This document shows, one piece after another, positions 40,579 to 50,997 of a stretch of 64,000 bases of DNA. The notes beneath the pieces are model-generated. The model was not told where the DNA came from and did no database searches. It saw only the letters and a program-made list of their open reading frames with translations. The DNA is taken from assembly GCA_963576725.1 (NCBI GenBank), contig OY755247.1, positions 16,494,526 through 16,558,525 of the forward strand. The letters run 5' to 3'. The position numbers were made by a program, and so were the translations under genes. This stretch comes from Azorinus chamasolen. Taxonomy: Eukaryota > Mollusca > Bivalvia > Cardiida > Solecurtidae. Positions within the stretch are counted from its first letter, which is position 1. Every line of letters begins with the position of its first letter.

Positions 40579-42552
40579 ATGGCTACTTATTTGTCAACGA
40601 GGGAATTGAGAAGGATAGAAAGAAATAGGAGACGAGGAGAAACAGATGAGGATATGTCAGATTTGGAAAGAGTGCGACGTCAGATTGAGGAGGAAAGACA
40701 AAGGAGGAGATTACTTAAACAAAGGAAAAAGGAACAGGAATTATCTGGAAAAGGGAAACCATCGGAGAAGGAAACCAAGACTTTACAATTAGATATGCAG
40801 CCTCCTGTAGTTGATTTGATAGAAAGAGAATTAGCCCGTGTTAGGGAAAAGAGTTTGGAATCATCAGAATCAGATGGATTTTCCGACGATGAAGAGCGAT
40901 TTAAGAGAACAGGCATGGGAATAACTTCAGTTGAAGAACTGAGCATGACTGATAGCAGTGATGAGTTTGATAAAATCTCACTTCTTGATGAAAGTGATTT
41001 AGAGCGCATAATGAAGGGCTGTAGCACAGACGTTGATGATGCTGCTGTTGCTGATGAATCTTGGTCAAAATATTTAGCTTGGATAGATATGAAATTGAAT
41101 GAATTGAAGATGGAGAATTTGCACAATGAATCTATGAAGCATAAGGAAGTATTACGGAATGCAAAAGTGAATATGTCTGCGAAGAGAGTTGAAACTGGAA
41201 ATGAGGAACCAATATTAAAGGGACGAGAAGCAAAGAAGAGAATAGTAAAAGCGGATAAGTATAGAGGAAGCAGCTATAGATCCTCTCAACAGAAACATAC
41301 TTCAGCTAAGAAGGCGGATGTTCAAGTAAAAAGTGAAGAAGATGCTGAAAAGGAATTGAAGGAAAAGATACAAAGATTGCAAGTGAAGGAACGAGATTTA
41401 GCCAAACGGATTGAAAAAGTTAAAGTAGATAAAAAGAAGAAAAGGGAGAAAGAAGCAGAGAAGATACGCCTTAGAGAGGAAAGGATAAAGAAACTTAGAG
41501 ATACGGAACATTCATTAATAGAAAGCCTTATCAAGAAAGAAAGCATTCTCGATCAACTTGAAAAGTCAGATGATGACTTTGATGCAGTTCTGGATGAGCA
41601 AAGGAAAGACGATACCAATAAGATTCAAAATCCGAAGATCAAATCAATGAAAAGACCAACTATTCCAAAACTGACAGAGGATACGTTTGAAGAATGGAAG
41701 ATTGAAGTGGATGTGATTTTGTCGTCTGATCTTTATCACGAGGAGATACTCAGAGAGCAAATCCGGAATTCTTTAAGTGGCAAGACACGGAAAATTCTTT
41801 TGAACATGGATTCAAATGCATCAACGAAAGATATTATTACAAAGCTTGAGAACACATATGGCAACATTAAATCTGGAGAGTCGGTGTTAGAGGAGTTCTA
41901 CTCTGCGAAACAGAAGGAGAATGAAACGGTTGCTGAATGGGGCGTTCGTATTGAAAATATTTTGAAAGAAGCAATAAGGAAAGGAGAAGTTGAACAAGGA
42001 AAAGCAGATCGCATGCTGAGGAAACGGTTTTGGAGAAATCTCAGATACGAGCAATTGAAGAATGCTACCAGATCTGTTTTTCAGTCAGACAAGAACTTTG
42101 AAGAATTAAGAAGAGAAGTTAGAATAGAGGAAAGCGAGATGAGAATTAGTCCGTTTCCAGTTAAGACAGAGGTTGATAAAACTGCTACTTCACAACAGCG
42201 AACAGACAATAATGATCAGACGACGTTGATGAAGAGTCTGATAGAACGGCTCGAGAAGCTCGAGGAGAAGTTATCAGCGAAAGAGAGTGTAGGAAACAGT
42301 ACAAGAAACAGCGAGGAACATAGCAACTGGAGAGGAGAAAGAATTATAGAGGACGGTGAACAGAGAAGAGGAACATACCGTGGTAGAGGAAGATGGAACA
42401 GATATAGGAGCGGTGGTGCATATAGAGGATATGGAGGAAGGTCTAATTGGCACAGAAATCAGAATGGGTTTAGTGATAGACAGTTTGACGGAGATGGAAG
42501 AAAGGAGACAGAAGGACATAACAATAACAGTTCTGGAATAGTGGAAATTTAA
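40579..42552 (+). CDS. gag: Gag protein of the LTR retrotransposon (657 aa)
   Basis: The start is the ATG in ATCATGGCTACT at 40579; the frame is open back to 40375, but that stretch is poor in coding character. The N-terminal half is highly charged and coiled-coil-like (Arg/Glu rich). About residues 365-510 look like a capsid core (EEWKIEVDVIL, REQIRNSLSGKTRKIL, VLEEFYSAKQKENETVAEWG), of the kind shared with PNMA-type gag-derived proteins. The C terminus (about 595-650) is an Arg/Gly/Tyr-rich tail (TYRGRGRWNRYRSGGAYRGY) with no cysteine, so no CCHC zinc knuckle. It overlaps the open pol frame by about 11 bases. RNA binding by the RG tail is an inference. Confidence 0.88.
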   Translation: MATYLSTRELRRIERNRRRGETDEDMSDLERVRRQIEEERQRRRLLKQRKKEQELSGKGKPSEKETKTLQLDMQPPVVDLIERELARVREKSLESSESDGFSDDEERFKRTGMGITSVEELSMTDSSDEFDKISLLDESDLERIMKGCSTDVDDAAVADESWSKYLAWIDMKLNELKMENLHNESMKHKEVLRNAKVNMSAKRVETGNEEPILKGREAKKRIVKADKYRGSSYRSSQQKHTSAKKADVQVKSEEDAEKELKEKIQRLQVKERDLAKRIEKVKVDKKKKREKEAEKIRLREERIKKLRDTEHSLIESLIKKESILDQLEKSDDDFDAVLDEQRKDDTNKIQNPKIKSMKRPTIPKLTEDTFEEWKIEVDVILSSDLYHEEILREQIRNSLSGKTRKILLNMDSNASTKDIITKLENTYGNIKSGESVLEEFYSAKQKENETVAEWGVRIENILKEAIRKGEVEQGKADRMLRKRFWRNLRYEQLKNATRSVFQSDKNFEELRREVRIEESEMRISPFPVKTEVDKTATSQQRTDNNDQTTLMKSLIERLEKLEEKLSAKESVGNSTRNSEEHSNWRGERIIEDGEQRRGTYRGRGRWNRYRSGGAYRGYGGRSNWHRNQNGFSDRQFDGDGRKETEGHNNNSSGIVEI

Positions 42553-42589
42553 ACCACTAGATGTCTCTAGTGAGGGGCAAAGTAGAGAC

Positions 42590-45500
42590 ATGCAATTCAA
42601 GGAAACCAGCCCCAAGAACAATTTATTGAATCGGATGGTAGGATCAGATAACGTCAGTGAAGTTAAGTTTGAGGATATTCCAGCCTGCGCATTGATTGAC
42701 TCTGGTTCGATGATAACTTCAGTATCTGAAACGTTTTACAACAGCATGGATCCGAAACCGGAACTTAAGCAGCTGTCTGGTTTTAAGTTGGAAGTAAATG
42801 TGGCGAATGGTGAAAATCAACCATATTCGGGCTATGTTGAGGCAAGATTATCAGTGCCTTTTCTTAGTAACAAAACATTTGATGTACCAGTTCTCGTAGT
42901 ACCAGCTACAGAATATAATGCAAAAGTACCAATAATCATTGGAACAAATTTGATTCGACTTTGCTATGAAGAACTTGATGACGATGTCAACATACCACAG
43001 CAGTGGAATGTCGCTTTTCAGTCTATATCAAGTGACAGAATTGGTATTGTAAGATCGACTCAGAGGTTCGTCATACAACCTTATGAAGCGAGAACAGTGA
43101 CGGGTTTTGTAAGGAAAAAGAAATCTGTGTCAGCGGTTTTAACTGAAACTTGTACAGACGGACAATGCTCCAACCGCATAGTAATTTGTCCACGTGTCGT
43201 TGCTTTAGATCGTCCGGGAACTACTGCTCGTATTCCTGTTAAACTGTTCAACATGTCTGCAAAGCCGGTAACAATACCATACAAGTCAAAACTTTCTGAG
43301 CTCAAAGACGTCCAGATCTTGAAGAACATTCCTCTACCAGAAGAACCACATAAGGATACATTCAAAGTTTCAGCACAGCAACATGAAATAAAAACTGAGA
43401 TGGAAGCGAAAGATAAATTTTCTTCGAATTTAGAATTATCAAACTTGACAGAACAGCAAAAGGAACATGCATGTCGTCTTTTCAAGAAATGGGATCATGT
43501 TTTCTCTAAAGGCTCAACTGATCTTGGCTTCACCAATCTAATAGAGCATGAAATTCATTTGACAGATCAAACGCCTATTAGGGATCCTCCAAGACACATA
43601 CCACCTGGAATGTTGAATGAAGTCAAACATCATATCCAAGAGATGCTAGAATGTGACGCAATAAGGCCATCAACCAGTCCATTCTCGTCAAATATCGTGT
43701 TGGTCAAGAAAAAAGATGGAACTTTGAGAGTATGTCTTGATTTTAGGAAATTGAACAGGAAAACTATTAGAGATGCATACGCCATTCCGAAGATTGAAAA
43801 CACTTTACATCTTTTGGCAGGTTCGAAATACTTTTCAACTCTAGATCTTAAATCCGGATATTGGCAGGTAGCTATGAAAGAGGATGACAAATTCAAAACC
43901 GCATTTAGTGCTGGACCTCTCGGACTCTTTGAATGTAACCGTCTCCCAATGGGTTTATCGAATAGCCCGGCCACATTTCAAAGATTGATTGAAAGGTGCA
44001 TGGGAGATCTAAATCTTCGAGACTGTTTAATATATTTGGATGACATTATAGTATTCTCACAATCATTTGAAGAGCATTTGGAAAGGCTTGATGCTGTATT
44101 TTCTAAACTTTCGGACCAAAACTTGAAACTGAAGGCAAGCAAATGTGAATTCTTTAAAAGGGAAGTGAAATATCTTGGACACATAGTATCAGAAGAGGGC
44201 ATAAAGACAGACCCAGACAAAACAGAAGCAGTAAAGAACTGGCCAGAGCCAAAGTCAGTGAATGACGTCAGGAAATTTCTTGGATTCACGGGGTATTACC
44301 GGAAATTTGTAAAAGGCTACGCAGCTATTGTGAGACCACTGAATGATCTTTTGATAGGACAGCCAACAAAGAAAAAGTTAAAAGCAAAGAAATCAAGTAC
44401 ATTTTCATGGGGACCAGATCAGCAGAAAGCATTCGAGAACATAAAGGAAAAACTTACACAGCCTCCTGTTTTGGCCTATGCAAATTACAAACTTCCTTTT
44501 GTAGTGCATACTGATGCATCCGGAACTGGTCTTGGTGCAATATTGTACCAGCAACAAGGGGGAGTCGATAGGGTAATTGCATATGCAAGCCGCAGCTTAA
44601 AGCCATCAGAGAAACACTACCCAGCACACAAGCTAGAGTTTCTGGCGTTAAAATGGGCACTGTCAGAGAAATTTCATGACTATCTTTATGGAAGTCGTTT
44701 TCAGGTGCTGACAGACAACAATCCTTTGACCTATGTACAAACAACAGCAAAACTTGACGCAACTTGTCATAGGTGGATGGCAGCACTTTCAAGTTACGAT
44801 TTTGAAATAAAATACAGAAGTGGCTTCAAAAATGCTGATGCTGATGGGTTATCAAGGAAAGCTGAGGAATATGACAGAACCATTGAATCAAATGTAATTG
44901 GTGCAATGTCCTTGTCTTCAAGAGCCAATTCTGAAAAGGCACCTTTGATTTATAGTTTGACACCCCCAATGAAGATACCTGACCTAGCCAATCAGCAGAT
45001 TCAAAAACCAGATGAAGAACTCGTTCAAGAGTATTCATTGTCCTCCAAAGACTGGAGAAAGGCTCAGCAAGATGATCCTGTTATCTCAGTAGTTGTAAGC
45101 CATCTCTTGCAAGGTTCAAGGCCAAATGCTAAGCATGCCTTACCAGCTGTTAGGAAATACCTAAGAGAATGGAACAAACTAGGGATCAGGGACAGAGTTC
45201 TGTACCGACAAGCTATGTCTGCTGATCAACAGGTAGAGCAACTAGTCTTGCCAACATGCTTGAGAGAAGATGTGTTTACAGCGTTACACGATGATCTTGG
45301 TCACCAGGGTCGTGACAGAACATTATCTCTTTTCAAGCAGCGGTTTTATTGGCCGGGTATGGATGCTTGGGTTGAAGACAGAGTCAAAAACTGTCTTAGA
45401 TGCATTAAACGGAAGTCATCTCAGGCAACGGCTCCGCTTGTGTGTATTACATCGTCTGCACCCATGGAGGTAATCTGCATGGATTTCCTGAAGGTGGACC

Positions 45501-46462
45501 GTTCGAAAGGTGGGCTTGAAGACATCCTGGTGGTGACTGACCATTTCACTAGATACGCTCAAGCATATCCAACTAGAAACCAAACAGCGAAGACAACTGC
45601 CCGTATTATCTTTGACAACTTTATTACCCATTATGGTTTTCCATCCAGATTTCACAGCGATCAGGGATCCAATTTTATGTCTTCATTGATAAAAGAACTG
45701 TGCGAAATTGCTGGAATTTCAAAGACAAATACAACACCTTACCATGCTATGGGCAATGGAATGACAGAAAGATTCAACCAAACACTATTAAAGATGCTAG
45801 GGACACTCGAAGATCATCAGAAATCAGATTGGAAAAGTCACATCAATACACTTGTTCATGCATACAATGTCACGATTCACCCAAGCACTGGTTTTTCACC
45901 ATATTACTTAATGTTTGGAAGACATCCGAAATTAGCAATTGACGCTTTTCTTGGTCTTTCAAATGATGAGGACAACTCAAAAGACAAACATGAGTATGTC
46001 AGGAAGCTTCAGGAACGCCTTGCTACATCCTACCAGAAGGCACGAGATGCAGCACAGAAAACTGCAGAGAGAAATAAGAAGGTGTATGACCTCAAAGCGC
46101 ATGCCAGCGGTTTGAAGCCAGGGGACTATGTCCTTCTGAGGAATGTCACACTACGAGGGAGACAGAAACTGGCGGACAAGTGGGAAGACAGCCCATATAT
46201 AGTGTTGAGGCAGCCAAACAATGAGATTCCTGTGTTTGAGATTCGGAAAGCGGTGCCACATGCCCGGAAGACCAGGACGGTCCATAGGAATCTTCTTTTG
46301 CCATTGCAAGTTTCGTCTGATGAGGCGAAAGCAACAGATCAGATACAAGCGGAAACCCCACGTTATGTGATTCCTGCTAGACGCCAAGAACGCGGACTTT
46401 CAGATCGGGATCCTGGTGACCTAATCGAACGTAGACGTAGTCCAAGATTGCTACAAAAGTAA
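42590..46462 (+). CDS. pol: Pol polyprotein of the LTR retrotransposon (1290 aa from first Met)
   Basis: In order: aspartic protease (LIDSGS, catalytic D37); reverse transcriptase (LDFRKLNRKT, DLKSGYWQV, YLDD at 482-485); RNase H (HTDASGTGLG, D642; TDNNPLTYV); integrase zinc finger (H900, H905, C935, C938); integrase core (D965, D1024, E1060, a D,D35E spacing); and a GPY/F-like C-terminal module (ADKWEDSPYIV). All catalytic residues are present and there is no stop. The pol frame is +1 relative to gag and is open from 42542, so pol is probably made as gag-pol by a frameshift around ATTTAAA at the gag stop. An independent start at 42590 is the alternative. Confidence 0.93.
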   Translation: MQFKETSPKNNLLNRMVGSDNVSEVKFEDIPACALIDSGSMITSVSETFYNSMDPKPELKQLSGFKLEVNVANGENQPYSGYVEARLSVPFLSNKTFDVPVLVVPATEYNAKVPIIIGTNLIRLCYEELDDDVNIPQQWNVAFQSISSDRIGIVRSTQRFVIQPYEARTVTGFVRKKKSVSAVLTETCTDGQCSNRIVICPRVVALDRPGTTARIPVKLFNMSAKPVTIPYKSKLSELKDVQILKNIPLPEEPHKDTFKVSAQQHEIKTEMEAKDKFSSNLELSNLTEQQKEHACRLFKKWDHVFSKGSTDLGFTNLIEHEIHLTDQTPIRDPPRHIPPGMLNEVKHHIQEMLECDAIRPSTSPFSSNIVLVKKKDGTLRVCLDFRKLNRKTIRDAYAIPKIENTLHLLAGSKYFSTLDLKSGYWQVAMKEDDKFKTAFSAGPLGLFECNRLPMGLSNSPATFQRLIERCMGDLNLRDCLIYLDDIIVFSQSFEEHLERLDAVFSKLSDQNLKLKASKCEFFKREVKYLGHIVSEEGIKTDPDKTEAVKNWPEPKSVNDVRKFLGFTGYYRKFVKGYAAIVRPLNDLLIGQPTKKKLKAKKSSTFSWGPDQQKAFENIKEKLTQPPVLAYANYKLPFVVHTDASGTGLGAILYQQQGGVDRVIAYASRSLKPSEKHYPAHKLEFLALKWALSEKFHDYLYGSRFQVLTDNNPLTYVQTTAKLDATCHRWMAALSSYDFEIKYRSGFKNADADGLSRKAEEYDRTIESNVIGAMSLSSRANSEKAPLIYSLTPPMKIPDLANQQIQKPDEELVQEYSLSSKDWRKAQQDDPVISVVVSHLLQGSRPNAKHALPAVRKYLREWNKLGIRDRVLYRQAMSADQQVEQLVLPTCLREDVFTALHDDLGHQGRDRTLSLFKQRFYWPGMDAWVEDRVKNCLRCIKRKSSQATAPLVCITSSAPMEVICMDFLKVDRSKGGLEDILVVTDHFTRYAQAYPTRNQTAKTTARIIFDNFITHYGFPSRFHSDQGSNFMSSLIKELCEIAGISKTNTTPYHAMGNGMTERFNQTLLKMLGTLEDHQKSDWKSHINTLVHAYNVTIHPSTGFSPYYLMFGRHPKLAIDAFLGLSNDEDNSKDKHEYVRKLQERLATSYQKARDAAQKTAERNKKVYDLKAHASGLKPGDYVLLRNVTLRGRQKLADKWEDSPYIVLRQPNNEIPVFEIRKAVPHARKTRTVHRNLLLPLQVSSDEAKATDQIQAETPRYVIPARRQERGLSDRDPGDLIERRRSPRLLQK

Positions 46463-46749
46463 ATTGCCACAAAGCTGTGCTGATTAACGTTTTAAGCATA
46501 TTTAATATTACATAGGGATTTATGTAATGTAAATATCTGTTTGAGAATCATTATTACAGTTCAGATTATCTGAATTCAGATAATAGATAATGCATACTTA
46601 TAATAGTTTCATGTTTGTGCATTTCATATTTCTTTGTTTTGTTAAAAAGTTATTCTATAGTTTAAGAGTATCTTTTCTCAGAATACCTATTTCGATGAAA
46701 TGTTGTTTGGAGATCGTCATGTCATAGTAAAGTCGAGGACGACCTTTTC

Positions 46750-46766
46750 TCGACAGCGGGGGAGTA
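46750..46766 (+). promoter_or_regulatory. Polypurine tract region
   Basis: GCGGGGGAGTA directly precedes the 3' LTR (TGTCATAG at 46767), where plus-strand priming is expected. Confidence 0.7.
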
Positions 46767-47369
46767 TGTCATAGGGTGAGCATTATAATAAAAATACCAT
46801 TTTGGATGATATGTTGTTTATTTTTATTATTTCCCATTTGGCATATTTGACAGTGACCTCTACAAGTATTTGAAATCTAAGGGGGTTTAACTCTGATTGT
46901 TTGTTAACCGCATTTGCACGTGCACTTTCATATCACCGTTGTCATCCTTCATGGTTGGACGTGACTCCTGCTATTTTGATATATTGATTGTATGTCTACA
47001 ATACAGTCAGGTAAATGCAGTTTCATTCACCTTTTATCACTTTTTGCCATTGTCATAATCATAATAATCATTCTATAGCTGTAACATGTTTATTCTTTGG
47101 TTGTAAGCTATTTGTAAGATATTTAGAATGGGAGCTATTGTGTTCTGGAAGCTACGCTTCATTTACACGTAATGTGTTGTTTCATATTATAGGCCTCGTA
47201 TATGTTTAGAACATATAGTTATGATTCCTTTATTACTTTCAGAGCCTATATAAGAATCATATGCATTGAGCAATTAGACGGCTTAACAGTTGACGGTCTT
47301 ACTTATTATTTCGTCGTCAAACGGACCCCACCCATACTTGTCGGTACAGCCGGGGGAAGCCCGACGACA
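46767..47369 (+). repeat. 3' LTR (603 bp)
   Basis: TGTCATAGGG to CCCGACGACA, uninterrupted. It is identical to the 5' LTR parts 30658-30751 plus 38287-38795. It contains GACAGTGACCTCTACAAG, the empty target of the nested element. TATATAAG lies near 47247. AATA follows as target duplication. Confidence 0.95.
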
Positions 47370-47596
47370 AATAAACGAATATACAGCCACCCTAAATCTT
47401 AAGCATTCTACCGACAAGTTTGTGATAACCAACACAATGGTTTTTGATCTAGATCCGACGGCAGAAAATTCGAGGTCTTGTCTTATTCAAGCTGTGTAAC
47501 ACTCGATTGGATTACATGTACGTTTGCAGAAAAAACCCAGTAGAACATGTCTCAAGCAACTGTTCATTGGTTGCTGGACATAGGTATATCGAAAAG

Positions 47597-47740
47597 CAGG
47601 TGGTTGCTTAATGCAGGACAAAAGCAATGTAGAAAACTCATATACCTGTTGTCGAACTCAATATTAGTTACTAGTAACTCTCCGAGCCGTCGGAGCTTTC
47701 TGCATTAATTTTAACTTGCATTAAGCTACCAACTGCTTTA
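47597..47740. mobile_element. Family E hairpin with a 45-bp insert in its apex
   Basis: GTGGTTGCTTAATGCAGGAC and TTGCATTAAGCTACCAACTGC are the stem base. The upper stem GTAGAAAACTCATATA breaks into CCTGTTGTCGAACTC and resumes GGAGCTTTCTGCATTAA; the inserted piece includes TTAGTTACTAGTAACTC, itself a small palindrome. Confidence 0.65.
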
Positions 47741-47802
47741 AAGACAAAGCAACATACCTCATTTTCATGGTCGTTTTAATCCTAACCTTAATATAAACAT
47801 TA

Positions 47803-48215
47803 TAGCCATCTGATCAGGGTCTGCTCTGTTTGGTAAAGGAATTTAATATATCTGTTTGTTAATTTTCTAATCTGGATACCCCGTTCCACCTTCCATTTTG
47901 CATTAAAACTTTCGGCGCCAAATTTCTAACTGTCGTCTGCAATTCAAAATTTATTAAAACTTTCGGTACAATAAGGAAATGAGATAGATAAATGCAACTT
48001 TCAAAGGAATAAAGCATAGATACAGACATAGAGATTAAGACAAAAAGTGAACTGCCAGATCAGACGCAGCCTTGTAAAGGCGGCGTCTGATCTGGGACTG
48101 CACTATTTGTCGTGGTGCATTTATGCGACTTCGGCGGTGAAAGGGTTAAAACTATTTTGCCCATTAATATTCAGTAGGTATTGAACTTTGGAATAAAACA
48201 TAGAATAAGAAAAGG
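47803..48215. mobile_element. Family A right half carrying a family I element
   Basis: CCATCTGATCAGGGTCTGCT and CTGTTTGGTAAAGGAATTTAA are the right arm and flank of family A; the flank resumes after the I element with AACTATTTTGCCCATTAATA and TTCAGTAGGTATTGAAC, matching the 5129 copy. Confidence 0.72.
47903..48149. mobile_element. Family I TTAA hairpin element (247 bp)
   Basis: TTAAAACTTTCGGCGCCAAA to GGTGAAAGGGTTAA. The stem about 48053-48110 has CAGATCAGACGCAGCC and GGCGGCGTCTGATCTGG, then GCACTATTTGTCGTGGTGC. It is inserted at TTAA in the family A flank. A second copy in reverse is at 63211. The right end recalls piggyBac termini that continue CCTGCCA or similar. Confidence 0.82.
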
Positions 48216-49863
48216 ACTATGACATGTATAACTGTAACACATTTAGTTCGCCTGACACAAAATACCAAGCTGAGCTATTTTGAGCATCGTGACTGTCCCC
48301 CGGTGTCGTCCATCGTGCATCGTCCATCGTCACGGCATCAACACTTTACTTCAAACATCTCCAAAACTTATTGTCATATTTCAAAATAATTTGATGGGAA
48401 TAATCATTAGATGACTATATGAGGCGGGCCTGTTTTTCTAATATATCTATATAAACAAGAGGGCCATGATGGCCCTTAATCGCTCACCTGTTCATGACAG
48501 ATTAATGATTTCAATGACAGATTACATAATTTGAAAAATCTTGGTAGAAAACCATTAGATGATGTTACATACTAAATATAAAGAGTCTAGACCTTACAGA
48601 TTTGGAGGAGAAGATATTTTAAAGAGTTTCGTATGAAAAACTGTTAAGCCCCAGGGCGGGGCCATTTTTGATCCGGGGTTCATAATTTGAAAATCTTGGT
48701 AGAGGACTATTAGATAATGCAACATACCAAATATCTAAGGTCTATGCCTTACAAGTTCAGCGAAGACTTTTAAAGATTTTTAAGAAGTAGATTTTTTTTA
48801 AAACTTTCCTATGAAAAACTGATATGCCCCTGGGCGGGGCCATTTTCAACCCAGGGGACATAATTTGACCAATCTTGGTAGAAAACTATTAGATAGCGCT
48901 ACATACCTAACATGAAAGGTCTCTGCCTTACAAATTTGGAGAAGAAGATTCTTAAAGCTCTTCATGTGAAAAACTGATAAGCCCCAGGGCGGGGCCATTT
49001 TTGACCATGGGGTAATAATTTGATTAAACTTGGTAGAGGACCATTAAATAATGCTTCATACCAAATATCAATCTTTGTGTTGCTGACGAGCACTGGATTT
49101 ATGTTCAACATACAGTGGCCATTCGGAATATGGATAAAACCACTTGAGCAGAGTACATGTATAATTTATCTCCATTCAAACTGGTATTCACCCTGGGCGG
49201 ACAGTGAATGCACGTCCAGTCTGCAGATCAGTTTGGATATAAGTCAGTATACATGTATTCTTTACTGCACAAACGTATCAATTTATGTAATTATAAGTTA
49301 AAATACTTCAACCATTGCCAGATCAACATCTAAGTAAGAATAGCCGTTATCCTGTTTGCATGGTGTCTATTTTTGATATACGGTATGTTTGGTGAATATT
49401 GTTTTTGCTTCCGGTTTATTTACGCTTTTAAAATCATGTTACTGAGTAATGTACCTTGCATCCTGAAGAGAAGCCGGGTAACTCGACTTCGCATCTGGAT
49501 TAAAGTTGTCTGTAGATGTAAGTCATTCAATCTTAACAGAATAAAGACTTACTCTTATTTACATATTGCATTTGAATATTTATCAAGATAACAAATATGA
49601 ACAGTACAGCAATCACATTAATCACATGTAGATTTAATTACACATTTCTGCATATATAATTGGGAGTTCTATGAATATCCTTAACACAAAAATGTAGTTT
49701 GAGCGCGAAATAGCGGGCATAATAGTTCTAAAATATGTATTTTCAACTTCACGATGATAACTTTGCATAAGGTAAGTATGGGAAAATACTATACACATAC
49801 ATATAACTATACATGACTATATACATAAATAGCAAAGTCTACTTACATGTATTTAATCATTGT

Positions 49864-50042
49864 GAGCTGTCTCATCAGGGTCTGCACTATTTACAAGTTG
49901 ATTGTGCAACTAATGCACTACATGGCAGTGATTGCACAGCGAAATACTTGTACACAGTAAAGATATACATGTATGTAATTATACAACAGGGCATAAGTAA
50001 AAAAGGAGAAGTGTGTTTTAAAATTCAGCAAGAGAAGGGTAA
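49864..50042. mobile_element. Family D right half
   Basis: GAGCTGTCTCATCAGGGTCT, GCACTATTTACAAGTTGATT, TTGCACAGCGAAATACTTGT and CAGCAAGAGAAGGGTAAAA match the right half of family D (compare 26365-26549). The left arm is missing. Confidence 0.75.
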
Positions 50043-50139
50043 AACCAATATTTAAGAATGCGTACTTTTCTAACAATATAATATGGGTACATGTATCTAG
50101 CCAGTTCACCATACATGTAGATGGCAGCAATAGGTGTGT

Positions 50140-50700
50140 TGCCTCACTGTTAATATTTGCTTAAAAATGTATGGACTCTTCCAATGTCTGGAGCTTTGTG
50201 AAAACCCCAAACCTCTGAAAAGTAATTCATAATTGGCTCTACCATAGAATCAAATAATCTAGTCTTTTCTGTTATATCTAAAGATACAATGTCAAACAAT
50301 TCATTTAATGAAACATTGCTTTTAATGACTGATCGGCCAAACATTTTTGTGATTGGAAAAACGTACCAGTAGTTGACAGGGTTACTCCTAAATAAGTTAA
50401 CTTGTTTACCACATTCAGTTTATTTGTATCAAAATATTTCCACATTTCTTGCATATTTCCAGCTTTAAAAACCATTATTACTGTTTATCTGTGTTGACGC
50501 TTACTCCCCATTCAGTGCGTATATGTAGTTGATTGATTTAAATCTGTAAGCCGTATTTTGTAAATGAGAATAACAAGGTGTCATTAGCAAATAAATATTA
50601 AAAACAATTTCAAGTCACTAACAGTAAACATATCTACTGTTTCGTCATAGATATAATTGTACATATCATTGATGAAAATATGAATAAGAGGGGCGACAAA
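50140..50700 (-). pseudogene. Decayed non-LTR retrotransposon reverse-transcriptase fragment
   Basis: Minus-strand reading gives, in more than one frame, HIFINDMYNYIYDE and later RLFDSMVEPIMNYFSEVWG, matching the end of the palm/thumb region of LINE reverse transcriptases (the LF-SxVEPIxxYxSEVWG motif). An intact 64-codon stretch is at 50150-50344. The YxDD block itself is lost in frameshifted sequence around 50560-50600. A dead 3' fragment. Confidence 0.7.
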
Positions 50701-50811
50701 GGTTCGATACTGTTTCATCATGGCCCTCTTGTTTTATGAATAAAGCAGGCTATGTTATGGCAGACTAAGGTTTACTCAGCCGACCAGAAGTTAAAGCTCA
50801 ATTTATTTCAG

Positions 50812-50997
50812 GTACTCGATTTAGTTCGGACGACGGCTGTTTTTCCTGTGTGTGTATAGATGGTGTCATCCAATGTGATCATATTCCATGTCTAACACTC
50901 AAATGCCACACGGAGCTCATTGAACACAACAAAACTGGGTGTTGTCCATACTGTAAACCTGGCTGCTACGACGATGATTTCGGAATTATCGAACTAG
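50812..50997 (+). CDS. Multi-VWC secreted protein, exon 2
   Basis: Starts after TTTATTTCAG, 62 codons' worth, phase 1 at both ends, donor G|GTAAGC. It encodes C2-C10 of VWC module 1 (DGCFSCVCIDGVIQC, KTGCCPYC) and C1 of module 2 (PGCYDDDFG). All ten VWC cysteines of module 1 are present when joined to exon 1. The acceptor lies 74 bp after the inverted end of the 48461 composite. Intron 1 is 22.1 kb because of the retrotransposon. Confidence 0.88.

Larger units (their letters stand above)
30658..47369 (+). mobile_element. Ty3/Gypsy-type LTR retrotransposon, complete, with nested insertion
   Basis: The element has TG...CA LTRs of 603 bp, a tRNA-Lys-type primer site, gag, pol and a polypurine tract. 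It is flanked by AATA on both sides (30654-30657, 47370-47373), a likely 4-bp target duplication. Without the nested 7.5-kb insertion it is 9,177 bp. The two LTRs are identical by eye over the whole 603 bp, and gag and pol are both open, so it inserted recently and may be active. It lies in intron 1 of the VWC gene in the same orientation. No envelope frame is present. Confidence 0.93.
48461..50737. mobile_element. 2.3-kb composite with AAACAAGAGGGCCATGATG ends
   Basis: AAACAAGAGGGCCATGATGG at the left is inverted as CATCATGGCCCTCTTGTTT at the right. Inside the left part are about four diverged 170-bp units (48520-49040) with GCCCCAGGGCGGGGCCATTT and AATCTTGGTAGAGGACTATT. The middle has a half family D element and the right part a LINE fragment. 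No target duplication is certain (TAT on both sides). It could be one element or a repeat-end pair by coincidence. Confidence 0.55.

Noticed and set aside
40680..42621. Minus-strand frames of 74-148 codons opposite gag
   Set aside because: Shadows of the real coding strand; serine/leucine-rich low-complexity complements of Lys/Glu codons.
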